Positions 12,806-28,323 of a DNA stretch of 64,000 nt are shown here, in pieces. Location: contig OZ018412.1 of assembly GCA_963969595.1 (NCBI GenBank), forward strand, positions 2,420,501 through 2,484,500, written 5' to 3'. The stretch comes from Neckera pumila. Its lineage: Eukaryota; Streptophyta; Bryopsida; Hypnales; Neckeraceae. The notes under the pieces were generated by a model that saw only the letters and a list, made by a program, of their open reading frames with translations, ran no database searches and was not told the DNA's origin. The position numbers were made by a program, and so were the translations under genes. Each line of letters opens with the position of its first letter. Within the stretch, counting starts at the first letter, position 1.

Positions 12806-14343
12806 AGCTGTGTCCAGGTCACAGCTCGGGCTTTACAGGAGAATTGCCGTCCGTAACTGGACAGATGAAGCAGGCGGCATTGAACACGATGAGAGCGATC
12901 GATGAACTGCTGGCGATCTCGAATGTGTCACTGTAATATTCAATTAACCGTAATTTGACAGTAATGGAAGAAGATGAGATTGAACGGTCCATCCTGTTAT
13001 TTCATAAGACGATTTCCACTTGCTGCAGCATTCTGATCGACGTCTCCCAGCGCTCGTGAAACTCATCAATGACTTCGATCCTTCTACTCTGCCGATATTT
13101 TCGGCTTAATCGCTGTGTCCCAAACGCTGACAACACTGTATAAATTCTCGTTCGAACGCAACAAAAAATTCCTGATCACATTCCAATTGATTACGCACCG
13201 GTTTAAACAAGAAATCATATGAATGTCGCATACAATTCAAAGAGTAAGAGAAGCAGCCCGAAACCAAATCCAGCCAAACCAACTTAAAATCACACCAGTG
13301 CCTGAATCGCTAGAAGTTTTCTCAGCGAAACTCTTCTGAAAAGAATAGAAAAAGACGACGAGAAAACTTATGATCCAGTGCCCACGGATTCTCGACGATT
13401 CATGTTGACAGGTCTGAACAAATTGTGAACGCAAATTCCAAACTCCGAACAAGGTAGGATATTGACAACCTCAGAAGCACGCTACTTGCATCCAATCTCC
13501 CGAATTCAACTCCCCTCTCGAGAAACTCTCCAAAGACGTCTAAAATCAAACATTCATCGATAGTGACAAGGTCAATTCCCAATCCAAAACTAAAACTAAG
13601 CGCTCCCATGATCTCCTCCAAAATTCAAAAAAATTCCAGGAAAAAAAATTCTACGCCTATCCCTCTCCCTCACCACAACCGATCCTACACTTAACGACCA
13701 AACCACCGAGCAGTAACCAACACTAGCCAGTGGTGCTACAAACCTAAATAACTAGCTCCGAAATCTCCACAACCAATCCACATTCATCCATCCATCCCTC
13801 GTCCTAATCATACCGCGCTTCTCAGAACAAATCAAGCGAAAACAAGCTCCGAATGCGGCCCTGGCCAAAAACAGGGGATCGCCAACAAGAAACAGAGGAT
13901 CGCCTCAAAAACTCCACCAACGAGCACAAGAATCCGAACCAAAATCCTCCACGAGAGCGCAAAAAACGGCCAATGTCTCACCACTAGAAGGAGAGATATT
14001 AAAGAGTACGTGCAGCAGCGATGTCTAGAAGAAAACCAGGTCCGAAGGCATCGCCTCCTCACGGAGCATCAACAACGCACGCACAGGTGCAGACATGAGC
14101 TTTAGCGAGACGGAGAGACGATGAAGACCGGGTCGGGTCGGGTTGCCCGGGATTTCGTGGGGTAGACCCCACACGCCTCTGCCATGTCATGGGGTCATGT
14201 ATGCGATGCCATGACATGGCATACTTGGGGACGGTTTCACACCACTAAGAAGTAGGAACACGCCCCATACCTCTTTAATGTCACAGCCCCCGTCATTAAG
14301 GTATGTGAACCAATAATTGTCACTAATTGCAACTAAGCATGTA
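12806..14343 (-). promoter_or_regulatory. Upstream flank of the kinesin-4 gene
   Basis: Moderately GC-richer sequence between the kinesin start and the next transposon, with no convincing coding region. It probably holds the promoter and leader. A GAACGG core near 12984 is only weakly like the mitosis-specific MSA element and may be chance. The distal part (about 14100-14340) is rich in short inverted repeats. Confidence 0.4.
14180..14221. repeat. Perfect inverted repeat, 12-bp arms
   Basis: TGCCATGTCATG at 14180-14191 and its exact reverse complement CATGACATGGCA at 14210-14221, with an 18-nt loop. A second, imperfect hairpin follows at about 14269-14306 around a CCCCCG loop. These may be the worn ends of an unrecognised small element. 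Confidence 0.6.
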
Positions 14344-15669
14344 CAGTCGGGTACTAAAAGCTTACAAACTGCTTTTTGGAGCCATTCAAAGATTTGTACA
14401 TAATATAGAATGAAATTAACTTTTTCCGTCTTGCATAATTATCACTCAATTCTCCAATCAAGTATACCCAAATTTCAGTTTTAAAAAACCAAAATTCCAT
14501 TTTTGGCGAATTTTTAAAGTCAATTTCAGTGGTTTTATATAATATTTTATTTGATACAATTGGTGACAAACATTTTTAATTCAATTGCATGGATACATGG
14601 GGAATATCCATACGCACATCTTTCATATTAACCCCTAAAAGACCAAGCTACATTTTTTGGCAACATAGCGATTTTCAGCACCTCACTACGAATGGAGTTT
14701 TTATTTTATTTTTCTCTTTAAAATTTTACACAACGTGTGCCCGAGGAGTAGCTTTAAGGCTCAACAACTTTTGTAACTTTTGACTACATAATTGATAAGT
14801 TATTGCATGATATGTAATTTTCTTTTAACGCTGGACAGCCAGGGCAGCTCAAAAAAATTCTTTGAAAATGACTTTTCAAAAGAATAAAAAATTTGAAATT
14901 GGTTCTTTAGATTTTTATAGACGTGGAAAGCTTTGAATCATTCAATTTTTATCAATGCGTAAAAAGTTATGAGGAGTTTAAGTTTGAAGGTAGGTAGGGA
15001 ATCTTTGAAAACCATAACTACCTGCAAACTATAACTCCTCATAACTTTTTACTCATTGATCAAAATTGAATGATTCAAAGCTTTCCACGTCTATAAAAAT
15101 CTAAAGAACCAATTTCAAATTTTTAATTTTTTTTAAAAGTCGTTTTTAAAGAAATTTTTTGAACTGCCAGGGCTACACAAATTTAAAAGAAAATCACATA
15201 TCATGCAATAACTTTTCAACTATGTAGTCAAAAGTTAAGAAAATTATACCATGTGAGGTGCTAATAGAAAAATCTAATTACAATAAAGAGATATCATTTT
15301 CTTCAAAGTTTGGTCGTATGACACTTTCTATTGAACTCTTCATTGATCATATTTTTGTTACTTTATGGGGTGTTTTTTAATATAAAAGTTGTATTTATGG
15401 ATGTTCCCTATGTATCCATGCAATTGAATTGAAATTTGTTACCAATTGTATTCAATAAAATATTATGTATAACCACAAAATATAATTTTAAAAATTCACC
15501 AAAAATGGAGTTTTGGTTATTTGGAATTGAAATTTGGGTATATACTTGATAGGGATTGCATAAGATGCAATGATAATTATGCTTAAAAAAATACCAATTA
15601 CAATCCACATTGTACAAAAAAAATTGAATGGCTCCAAAAGGCAATTTATAAACTTTCAGTACCCGATTG
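14344..15669. mobile_element. Foldback Tc1/mariner-like MITE, copy 2 (with a nested element)
   Basis: Same family as the element at 1797-2661. The ends are CAGTCGGGTACT and, inverted, CAATCGGGTACTGAAA, flanked by TA (14342-14343 and 15670-15671). The arms match copy 1, for example the block ATAAAGAGATATC near 15285. The extra length comes from a TTAA-type element inside the centre (14628 to about 15263). Part of the left-central sequence of copy 1 is missing here, so the insertion was accompanied or followed by a deletion. Confidence 0.78.
14628..15263. mobile_element. TTAA element B, truncated, nested in the mariner-like MITE
   Basis: The left end is TTAACCCCTAAAAGACCAA. The right terminal repeat is lost. 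The body is itself a large foldback: 14680-14990 pairs with 15010-15255, sharing TTTGAAATTGGTTCTTTAG, AAGCTTTGAATCATTCAAT and AAAAAGTTATGAGGAG in inverted copies. The same blocks occur in elements C and E, which assigns this copy to their subfamily. Confidence 0.65.
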
Positions 15670-16094
15670 TACTAAAGTAAGAGGCTAAAAAATAGCTCAA
15701 CTAAGGGCTAGTCTACTTTTTCATGTATTTATTTGGATGTGAATATTTTTAGCTCATTTTTTGGACATAGAAAAATAGAATCTAACACAAGTAGTTTCAT
15801 ATTTTTTGAAGCATTATTGAATTAGTTATGACCCTAAAAAACGGGTTCTACTATAGGTACCTATTTATGACCCTAGGTCTTCTATAAACTGTTCACTTGC
15901 AATTCTAAAGAAAGATAGGGAAAGCTAAGAAAGTGATTGTCTCTTGCAATTAATAATGCTTCTTTTTATTCATTCAATAACTATAGAGGTCAATTTTAGA
16001 ACCACGGCTCATGTCCATTTCACAACCATTTGTAGGGGCGGTTCTTAATGTCCGTGTGATTTTAGAGCCTCTGATCTTAGTATAAATCAATACC

Positions 16095-17026
16095 TTAACC
16101 CCTAAAGGACCAACATGTGTTTTTTAGCCGTATAGAAATTTTGGGCAGGTACGTGTGACTAGAGATATCCATATTTGAGGCTGAAATTTTAATGGAAGGT
16201 GGGGGCGAGGAATATCTTCATGTGTACCAAGTTTCATGACATTTCGAAATACGAGTCAAAAGTTGTGATCTGATATGTTACTTTTTTTTGTAACCGGGCA
16301 GTTTGGGCAGATCAGAAAAAATCGTTTTTTCCGGAAATTTTTTTTTGAAATTGGTTCTTCACATTTATATATACTTAAAAAGCTTTGAGTCACTCCATTT
16401 CAATCAATGAGTCAAAAGTTATGAGGGTTTTTGGTTTGCGGGCAGTTATGGATTCTCTACTCTAAAAAAAAATTTAAAGTTGTTTATTTAACTCAATTTT
16501 CAATATTTTTGGAAAAAAATAAAATCTTAGGATGTAGATTGATTATTACAACATTACAACCGTTGGGATTGGCATTTTAAAATTCCATGAGTAAATTTTT
16601 AACAATTTAGTATTTTGAGTCATTTTCTACTTCTTTCTACTTGCTATTTTTTTCCTATATGTTGTACAATTCCAAATGATGTGAAATTTTTCATGCATAT
16701 AGACAACTTGTTTAGGAAACTGAATTTAAAGAAGAACCACCTTTATCGGCATTTTCTCATTGAAAAGTGAGCTTGCAAAGTGCAGCTGCCCGGTTTTTCG
16801 CAGGATTGAAAAAATGGTTTTCAAGACTTTGAATGCTTATATCTTATGATCCACACGGTGGAATTTTCTGAAATTTTTACCACATGTTTTCAAAATATCA
16901 TACTACAAGATCCTACGGTTACATGTGTCAAAAATTGTTTTTTTCCAAAAATTTGGTAGTTGTTTTAGAAATGGCAGTTTTGGAGCGTTTTTGGTGATTA
17001 CATAGTCGTGAAACTTTAGGGGTTAA
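16095..17026. mobile_element. TTAA-flanked element C
   Basis: TTAA at 16095-16098 and 17023-17026. The left end is CCCCTAAAGGACCAACATG; the right end reads inward as CCCCTAAAGTTTCACGAC. The body of about 920 bp has no coding capacity. Its left half closely matches the right half of element E in inverted orientation, and its right half matches the left half of E, so the two are sister copies lying in opposite orientation. Confidence 0.75.
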
Positions 17027-17034
17027 ATGAGGCT

Positions 17035-17079
17035 GTTTGTTTTGTTTTGTTTTGTTTTGTTTTGTTTTGTTTTGTTTGT
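17035..17079. repeat. (TTTTG)n microsatellite
   Basis: About nine units of TTTTG starting eight bases after the right TTAA of element C. The tract is long enough to create spurious open frames on both strands. Confidence 0.95.
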
Positions 17080-17261
17080 AGCGTGGACAACTTCTTGACC
17101 GTGCGTCCCCCAGCTGCGTGCTTGGTACCGTCGGAAAGCTCTCGCCGAGGAGGGGTGCACCGGCTTGGTTTCGTGGCGTTTGGAGCGGTGGTGCAAAAGT
17201 TATTGAATTTCAAAGTATTTATTGATTAAAAAATTAGAAAATTACTTTTACTTTGATTTTG

Positions 17262-17346
17262 GTGGCGTTCTTGGTACTGGGAGTGGAACCGGGAGTAGAA
17301 CTGGGAGTAGAATCGGAAGTAGAACCAGGAGTGGAACCAGGAGTAG
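17262..17346. repeat. 12-bp minisatellite
   Basis: About seven imperfect units of GGGAGTAGAACY, with variants such as GGGAGTGGAACC and AGGAGTGGAACC. It is not part of a recognisable gene. Confidence 0.85.
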
Positions 17347-19157
17347 ATGAAAATTGGGCCAACGGCACAGGGTCACACTAGTCTATGTTGTAATAAACAA
17401 TGTTGTTTTACATCATGTAACACATTTTCAATGTTGTCTTACGTTCAACAACTCTATTAATTGTAGCATCCATATTAGCTTCAATGCCATCTATTTACCT
17501 CTAAAGTTCCTCTCCACTTGCGGAACAAAATAGATTTTGGTTAGGCTCATGTAACCTCAATTTCTGAGGTGGTTTAAAAAAATTTATTCTTAAGATAGAA
17601 ATCCCATTTGCTTTTAAGGAAAATAATTTTTTTTCAATTGGTGCCAAGGAGCAAAACATTATGCCACAATGATCTAGAAACAGGGGAGACCATGCGACAA
17701 AAAATCCAAAAAAACTTAAAATTAAAAATTTTAATTTTTTTCCATAGATTACATTTTCTTTCTACATGAAAAGCTTTGATTCATTTTATTCAAATTTATT
17801 ATGTGAAAGTTATTGAGCTTCTTATTTTGTAGGCAATCACAGGAACTTCTTGAAAAAATAACTTCTTGCAAATTTAGAAATTTTTAGACCTCATTCAAGC
17901 ATAGTCATTCAATTTTTTTCAAAATTTATTCTAATAAAAAATGTGAAAATTAGCCAAGTTGATTTTTGACTCCAAAAATCCGTTTATAATATGAACCCTC
18001 CATTAAGAATTTATTAATAAAGTTCAGAGAATGATACAAATTAACTGAGGTCCAAAATTCTATTAAATACTCAACTTTTGCACTTTTCGTATGAATAGTT
18101 GTGTTATCACCTTCCTCTAAACTATTCCATATCCCCTTATAAACTTGTAATCCTTACAATTACAAATACTAATTTTACTGTGTTCAATATAACCAATTTG
18201 TTTGTTAGACTAGGATAGAGTTTTGTTTTGTATTCATTTGAATTGCAAAGAAATTCAAGATCAATACATCATGGCTGCAATTGTTTTCAATGATTTTCAT
18301 TATGAACAATAAATGTGTTATCCCTAACATTGGTAATGTAGAAGTAACACAGTTTTGTATAATTTTGGACTTCCATTTGTAGTAGTAATAGTTACTAATA
18401 TGTGATAAAAAAATTATATGGAATTTTATTGCCAAATGACAAGAGATTTCAACACACTTTAGCATGCATTATTTGATCACCCTATGAATAGTTTATAAAT
18501 TTTCAAAGTGTTAACTATAAGGGTTAAAAGAATCAACCTTAGGCTCTTGTGTTTAACTGATGTACATTTTTAAAATTCATATCTTCATTCTAAGCAAGAA
18601 TCTAAACAAGACAATTTTTGGTCAATTGTTATTTTAGGTGTAGTTAAATATTATAGAATTTGGTAATATTTTTTGCAATATGGTCTCAAGTAATTTAAAG
18701 TGATATTTGATTCCAAATTCCTGGAATGATCAAAAAAAGTTAGCATCTAGCTATTAGACTAACCAAACATTAAAAGACCAAGAAAATAAAAAATTCTACA
18801 CATTCTTGTAGGTCAAGTTGTACCAATCCTAATTTTTGTCCAAAAGACCACTCAATTTTTATTTTTATTTCTTGGTTAGGCCCCAAGAAAAAAGTGGCCA
18901 TACAGAAATGAGATCAATGCTCATAAAACATTAACAATGGTACAAAAAAATTTGGACCATTTTAAGAAGGGTCTTTTCTAATCTATAGGAATTGAAATAA
19001 GTGACCAAAGGATTTTTTGGTCATTTAGAGTCATTAACATATTGAAAAGTCATCACATATATTTTTATTCATTAGAGTAAATTAAATGACAAAGGACGAC
19101 CATTTTTAGGTTGTTCCCCTTATTGTTGTCAAAATATTTAAACATTTAAAATTATAC

Positions 19158-19161
<4 letters not shown>
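17347..19161. other. AT-rich intergenic sequence with a worn TTAA-element relative
   Basis: No gene seen. The stretch at about 17500-17900 carries the internal blocks of the TTAA family (AAGATAGAAA, then AAGCTTTGATTCATTTT and ATTATGTGAAAGTTAT) but no intact ends, so it is probably an old fragment. The rest is unremarkable AT-rich sequence. Confidence 0.45.

Positions 19162-19232
<71 letters not shown>
19162..19232. repeat. (AT)n microsatellite
   Basis: About 35 uninterrupted AT units inside AT-rich intergenic sequence. Confidence 0.95.
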
Positions 19233-19239
<7 letters not shown>

Positions 19240-19393
19240 AGCTTAAAGATAAAAAAAATTAAAAAAAAATATTATCTAACGTGGCAGTCTTTTAGCCCTG
19301 TCAACTTGTTGATGTGGCACAACACCACAAAGTTGCAAACTTGCGGTTTGTCAACAATTATCATGTGGTTATCATTGTTTCATGGTTTGTCCG

Positions 19394-20572
19394 TTAACCC
19401 CTAAAGGCCGAAAGCCATTAGAAGAAATTCGGGGGGACTTAAGGGTCGTTTTAGGCCTGCTCCCTCAACGCTGTTCCCCTAGTAGATTGGGAACGTCCGC
19501 TATTAGTTGTTGTTTCTAAAATGAAAAAAAAAGCAAAATTTTTTTTTAGTGACATAGCAGTTGCTTGGCCATGTTACGCAGTAGCTGCAAATTGCTGCGA
19601 GGCTATTCCCCCGATCTTGGCAGCCCAAGGAACTCACAGCCCTTCAAAGGAGCTGAAAAACATCTAATGCTTTTTTCTGCAAAAAAACACTCAAAACTGC
19701 CATTTTTATAGCAAAGAGTAAATGGACTTGAAAATTGTTTTTTTTTCACATCTAACTGTAGGATCTTACACCTAACTAGTATAAGAATGTATGGAAAAAA
19801 TTCAGAACTTTTAATAGCACAAATTGCAAGATTTGCATTTAAAGTGGAAAAAAGAAGTTTTTTAGTACATTGTGAGATTGGATTTTTTGACTTTAAACAT
19901 TTTTAACTTTAAAATTTTGCACTACAAAGTTTTGAGCTTTAAATCATTATAGTGGAGAATTGAGTTGAGAGTCTAGCAAATTATTTTTAAAAAAAAGACT
20001 TAATTCTAATTATTTAAAAAATTGTTAAGTAGAAGTATGTATGAGATAGAAGAAAAATCTAAAATATTAATTTCTTCTATATGGAATTAAAATGCACTAA
20101 ATCCAATGGTGAGATTATTCTAGCAAAAAAACTAAACCACATAAAACTTTTGTTTCTGAAAAATTGTAAGAATTGCATTCAAAAATGAATCCAACAAACT
20201 TATCTTTTTCAGGAAGATGCTCTAAATGCCCGAAAACTAAGATTGTCTACAATTTTTTCATAACAAATCCAAATGGTATGAATCAATGATATCTAGATAG
20301 ACAAAGATATGATCTATGGTAAGAGAAATTTCAAAAAAAAAATTCAAAATTTTGCGATTTTTTTTGTTGCCCCCTCTCACCTATTTTGAGTTTATTTGGG
20401 CATAATTTTTGTTCCCAAGCACTGATTTAAGAAAAAATTATATTCCCACAAAGCTTATCAATTTTTCTATCTTCAAAAAAGTTTCCAAAAGTTTGAACAA
20501 AAATTCAGCTCGTAGATACCTATTCAAAATCTCATTTGTCAACCAAAGGGACAACGGTCCTTTATGGATTAA
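19394..20572. mobile_element. TTAA-flanked element D
   Basis: TTAA at 19394-19397 and 20569-20572. The left end is CCCCTAAAGGCCGAAAGCC; the right end reads inward as TCCATAAAGGACCGTTGTCCC, with a worn palindrome TTGTC-aaccaaag-GGACAA inside it. The body (about 1.17 kb) shares internal blocks with G, H and I, for example AAGATTGTC and TTTGAGCTTTAAATC. No coding capacity. Confidence 0.7.
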
Positions 20573-20574
20573 TA

Positions 20575-20681
20575 TACAGTTTAGCGCATCATTGCGATGC
20601 ATTGCTTTATAATTTATCGCATTGATAATATGCATTCCCTCCAATGTAAAGTAATGAATCACAATGATACGCTAAAGTGTA
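20575..20681. mobile_element. 107-bp MITE with TA duplication
   Basis: The inverted ends TACAGTTTAGCGCATCATTG and TACACTTTAGCGTATCATTG (the second read from the right end) match over about 30 bp. TA dinucleotides flank both ends (20573-20574 and 20682-20683), consistent with a mariner/Stowaway-type MITE. It abuts the right end of element D. Confidence 0.65.
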
Positions 20682-20683
20682 TA

Positions 20684-22689
20684 CTAATGAGCGAACCCAT
20701 GAAACAACAATAACTGCATGAAAACTCGACAAACTGTAAGTTCTAAATTTTGTATGAATTCCTATGGTCCCCACTACCCAAAAACTCACGGTCTTATTGA
20801 GGCCTCAAATTTTCCTCGAATTCTTTTGAATTTATAAATAAAGTTTTGTAAAATGTCCAAATTATAGGATTTTTTTGTTTTAGAGCATTCATTTGATAAA
20901 AAAAATACTAAACTGTATTTCATCTTGGAAGGACATTTTAAAATAGATTTGGAAAAAATGAATATCGTCATTAGAATCATGATTATGCTGTATATTTAAA
21001 GGTATTTTTAATTTTAGCAATTAGAGGCGGTGTATTTTTAAATTGTCATTTTTTTGTAAGCTTGAATGCGTATATACATAAATAAAAAATTTGATTTAAC
21101 ATGTAATAATGTATGTACTTATTATCCAAGAATGCACATGTTATAGGTTAGAGGAACTTCTATTATTGCATTGATATGCATCCTTTTGTGATATGATGCA
21201 ATTATATGTAGAGAGAAAACACTCTATTGTATCCGTAATCTGCATTTTGATTTCTTTAATGATTGTGGAAGTATTATGTTTTCTTTCACACATGGAAAAA
21301 ACAATATTCATGGAGAATAAAAATGGAATCAATTTTATGAACAATGGTGAATAGGTTTGTGAATTTTTGAAGCAACTTGCTCTAAAGTGCATGCCAACAA
21401 CTCCAAGTGAATAACTGCATCTATAATAATCTTTTAAATCACCTAAAATGGCTTGTGATGACCAGACCCTAAGTTTTCTTCATTCTTTAAATGCTTTAAA
21501 TTCAATTTGTAAACACGTAACCTTATGCTATACCCGGTTATCAAGGTCAACAAAAAAATAATTCTAAAAAAAGATGTCGGTTTTTAAGAAAAAATATTTT
21601 TCAAAAAAAATGAATAGAAAAAAATAGATTTTGACTAAATGTTTTTATTTTAAGCATGTATAAAATTTGATTTTTCAACTTTAATTATGTTCTTGGTATG
21701 AAATATCAATCCTGGTAACTGGATATGATAGTGATCAATAAATCCTTTTGTAGTGTTTCTTATGCACTCTAAAATTGCCAATGCAATATTCCAAAATTGC
21801 CTACTGTTTCATTTAGTCAAAGATTATACATTTAGGAAGCGTTCATAGCCATAATGGAATCATTCTTGAAGTGACCATAATAGTCACATAACTATAATAG
21901 ATTAACTAACCTCATTGCTAGTGACCATTGAAATGAATACATTTTTTTTCCTAATGCAATACTAGGGATAATGTTTTAAGAAATCTAGATCTATATAATG
22001 GACTTTCAAACCTCTAAAGTCTAAGGCATGCTTTTAGATACCTTTGCCATCTGTTCTAACTTGACAACAATTGGTATATGACCCTATTTTTGTGGCAATG
22101 CAATGTAGTAAGAATAGACATTGACAACTTTTTCCTTTTGAATAGATGTAACCTTTTAACACATTTAGTTAGACTATTAGTTACATTCAAATTTTTCCTT
22201 TCTAACAAAGATATGTACTCCAAGAGTCATGTTTATTAACTTTTCAAAGTCATTTAAAGACTTGAAATGAACATTTGCTTAATGTATGACAACAATTATA
22301 ACGTGGTTGGATTTTCATAGAATACTCACACCATGTGTTAGTTGCATTTAAAAATCTTCCAAAATAAGGTCTTATAATAAATTTGTATATTTGCACCAAG
22401 GGAGTATTAAATTTCTTCTACATTATCTACCCAACTTGCAAGCAACATGACATCAAAGGTGAAAAGAGGTCAAGAAGCCGCAATACTATTAAAATGGTGG
22501 ATTTAATTTGTAGCCATTGGATGACATTGTCTCCAACCAATGGCTTTCATCATTGCCTTTGTTGATTGACATCACCTTTAAATTGATAGGGATCTTGGGT
22601 TTGATTGATCAAACCACCACAAAGAGGTTCCAACTAAGATGTGGATAGTATTTGGAAGCCTTTCATATGATTCAAAAAAACTCAATGCA
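20684..22689. other. AT-rich intergenic sequence
   Basis: No gene, RNA gene or bounded element that I can support. A block near 22006 (AACCTCTAAAGTCTAAGGC) resembles a TTAA-family end without the TTAA. Confidence 0.4.
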
Positions 22690-23587
22690 AACCAAGATAC
22701 CAAAAACTATTCTAAAGTACCAAATTCTTGAAAAATAACAGTTTTAGACACATGTAACTGCAGGATCTTGTAGTACTTTGGTTTTAGAAGATGTGGAAAA
22801 AAATTCAAAAATTTCCACCCTATAGATTGCAAGATACTAGCGTTTGAAGTGGCAAAAATCTTTTTCTTGGCCCTATGAAAAAATGGGTAGATGCACTTCA
22901 CAAGGTTAGATCTTTATGAAAAAAATTCCAAAAAAGTTGTGCTTCTTTGGATTCATTCTTCAAGGCAAGATGGCTACATGCTTAGAAATTTTTAGATCAT
23001 TTCAAACTGTACAATATACAAGAAAAAAATAGTTACTAAAGTAGAAAGAAGTAGAGAATGATTCAAAATACTAAATTGTTGAGAATTTTGTTTTGGAATT
23101 GAAAAATGCCAATCCCAATGCTTGTAATGTTGTCATAAACAATCTACATCCTATGATTTCATTTTTTCCAAAAAATATTGAAAATTGAGTAAAATAAACA
23201 ACTTCAAAGTTTATTTTAGAGTAGAAAATCTATAACTGTCCGCAAACTAAAGCTCCTCATAACTTTTCATTCATTGATCAAAATGGAATCATTCAAAGCT
23301 TTTCATGTATATATAAATATAATAAACCAATTTCAAATTTTTGTTTTTGAAAAAAGTAATTTTTTCGGATCTGCCCGGACTACCCGAGTTGAAAAACAAA
23401 CTACATATCATGCAATAATTTCTGACTCATATTTCCAAATGTCATGAAATTTTGTGTGTATGAAAGATATTCCTTGTCCCTACCTTCTATTAAAATTATA
23501 GCACAAACTATGCAAATCTCTAGTCCCACATACCTACCCAAAATTTCTATGTTGCTAGAAAACACATGTTGGTCCTTTAGGGGTTAA
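22690..23587. mobile_element. TTAA element E, left end degraded
   Basis: The right end is intact: read inward it is CCCCTAAAGGACCAACATG, flanked by TTAA at 23584-23587. The left boundary is approximate because the terminal repeat is not recognisable. The body matches element C in inverted orientation along most of its length, including the block AATGCCAATCCCAA and the AAGCTTT-centred block near 23300. Confidence 0.6.
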
Positions 23588-25989
23588 AACAATGTAGATT
23601 TAATTGAAATCTTCCCAAATCCCAATACTATACCTCCAATATGTGGTTTTTGAAAAGTAGCCAAATATTTCTTCAATACTCATTTGATACTTGAACGATA
23701 CTTGATGATATCTATATCAAAATTAGGCAATACCTAAGTAAAATTTATCTATTGATCTTAAAAAACTTTGACTAAGAAAAAAAAACATTTCCTTAACAAA
23801 AAAATAACCAATGTCTTTTGGTTGTAACCAGCTGGCGAAAAAATCAAGCATAAAAAAGCACTGGCACCTATACAGAAGCAGTGAGAATTACAGTGTTTGT
23901 CAGTTATGAATAACTTGTGTGGAATTTAATGAGAAGCATGACTGCACAATGAGTGCTGTGAATATTTGAACTGAAGTCGACAATTATCTTTGTTATATTT
24001 CTTAGATCCCACCTCTACCTTAACTTCTGTTTGTTCCTGTTTCATGTCCTTTTTTAAACAGTATAATTAGAAAGAAGCAATCAACTTACTGGCACAAACT
24101 GCCAAAATACAAAATTTATAAGTTAGAACAGCCCATCATGGTCAGAAGTAAGAATTTTCCCTCCTGCCATTTCTGAAATTAAAAAAAAAATTCACAAAAG
24201 ACAAGTGTGAAAAACAATGAGAGCAATTGAAATTATATTTTTTCAACAATGTACAAATTTGTTATGAAGTTTTGAAACGTGCTACCCATCATGACCCATA
24301 AGAGTCTCTAGACTACCCCAAAACCAACAAAAAATTAAATCTGTAAAGCTCATCTTATTCACCTAAAGCAATCACAAATTTTCTAATATGGCCACATACA
24401 AAGGCCTAACAAAACCACTACTCGCAATGAATTACACTCAAAAGCTGAAAGTTCCTATTGTAGTCACTAATCCCTTAGTTTGTTACCGTTGCCTAAGACA
24501 TTGGGTGTGGCCCCAATCTCATTTACTGCCCCCATGTAATAGGGTCATTCCCTACTCCCTAGGTGTTCGTGATAGGTCTTTTGACCTTAATGAACTGTTC
24601 TACATTTACACAAGTTCTGCAATTATTACTCAGCTCTGAACTCTCTCAGGCTACATGTGCATATCCTTCAAACTTCTACCACCACAAAAGTTTCTCCCAA
24701 AGACGAGTACTGGAACACTATGAGTTCCCAAATTGAGTCTAGGTACACAAACTAGCAAGCAAAGGTGACATTGAATAAATTCTCAACTCAACAATGAGAA
24801 GAGAGAAATTTTTATTTACAAAGCTTACAGCAAAGTATTTGCAAGAATTGGTAGACATATGGTATCGAAAAGCAACTAGGCAAATATTATGCTGGTGAGG
24901 GCAGACAATGGAATGATAACTCTGCAGGCAGGCATACTACCTTCCTTATTAACTACCACACTAATGATAGAGCAAGAGCTATGCCAGAGCTAACATAAAG
25001 CAGACATTGTCTGAGAAATGATGACGACAGGCTTGCAGACACTACCCATCGTTCAAATCTTATGCTGTAAATCACTTGTTTGAAATCATTACATGCTAAC
25101 AATTTTGGATGAGCATCGATCAGATGCTTGTGTGGCATGTTTTCGAGGTCACTCCAGGAACTAGTATGTACGAGGGGTAGTACCTCTAAAGCCAATCCAA
25201 CATCTGTTTCTGTTTCTGCATGCCTCTTCATCTAGGAATAAAACAGAGGAAATCTAATCAACTCCCATCTCCTGCTCAGAGGCATTTCTTGTTGGGCAGA
25301 GAGGGTTTGCCCACTTGACATATCTCACGTAGGTATCCAGCTTCAGGACAAACAGGTATCCATAAGGATCTCCATAGGCTAGTATGTCACAAGACATTTG
25401 TGAGGGTAAAACACACCCATCACCACTCACATCGACTTTTCACAATGCTAATTCTAAAATTCTATTCTCCTTTTTTTGGGGGGGTAGTCTGAGTTTGGCG
25501 GTGACATCGGTTTCAATGTCAGTCGCACTGTTCAGAAATAAATTTTGAGCAAAAATAAAAGTCTTGCAGCTTGACTACATACCTTGGCGATTCCGAACAA
25601 TCAAGGCGTCAAATCCAAATCTTTGGAAAGGGTAGACAAATCTAAATTCAATACTTCGCAGTCTGCTCCGATTCTAGTTTGATCGGTCGAGAAGGCTCAG
25701 TCGAAAAATATTTGTACTTGCCCTAGGTCTTTGGGGTGAAAGGAACGTTTCAATGGAAATTTGACACAAAAAAGGATCAAATTCAGGATGGGAACAGGTT
25801 GAGTACACTCTGCTTATAAACATGCAACTTGCGTGGTGAATGCCACCCTGGCTTTGAGGCGAGAAACCGCAATTTCAACGATTGCCACATATTTACCAAA
25901 AAATTTCAGCATGACTGACCAGAATCATCAGTCCCCACACTTACAGTCGAACGGGATGATGGTCCAACAACTTGTTGACGGCCACAGCA
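23588..25989. other. Intergenic, 3' flank of the CDKB gene
   Basis: No second gene seen. The proximal few hundred bases (about 25450-25989) are GC-richer and probably include the CDKB 3' untranslated region. The remainder is AT-rich without a bounded element. Confidence 0.4.

Positions 25990-28323
<2,334 letters not shown>

Noticed and set aside
12960..13000. Possible MSA (mitosis-specific) element upstream of the kinesin
   Set aside because: Only the GAACGG core is present without the conserved flanks, and no counterpart was found upstream of CDKB, so chance is likely.
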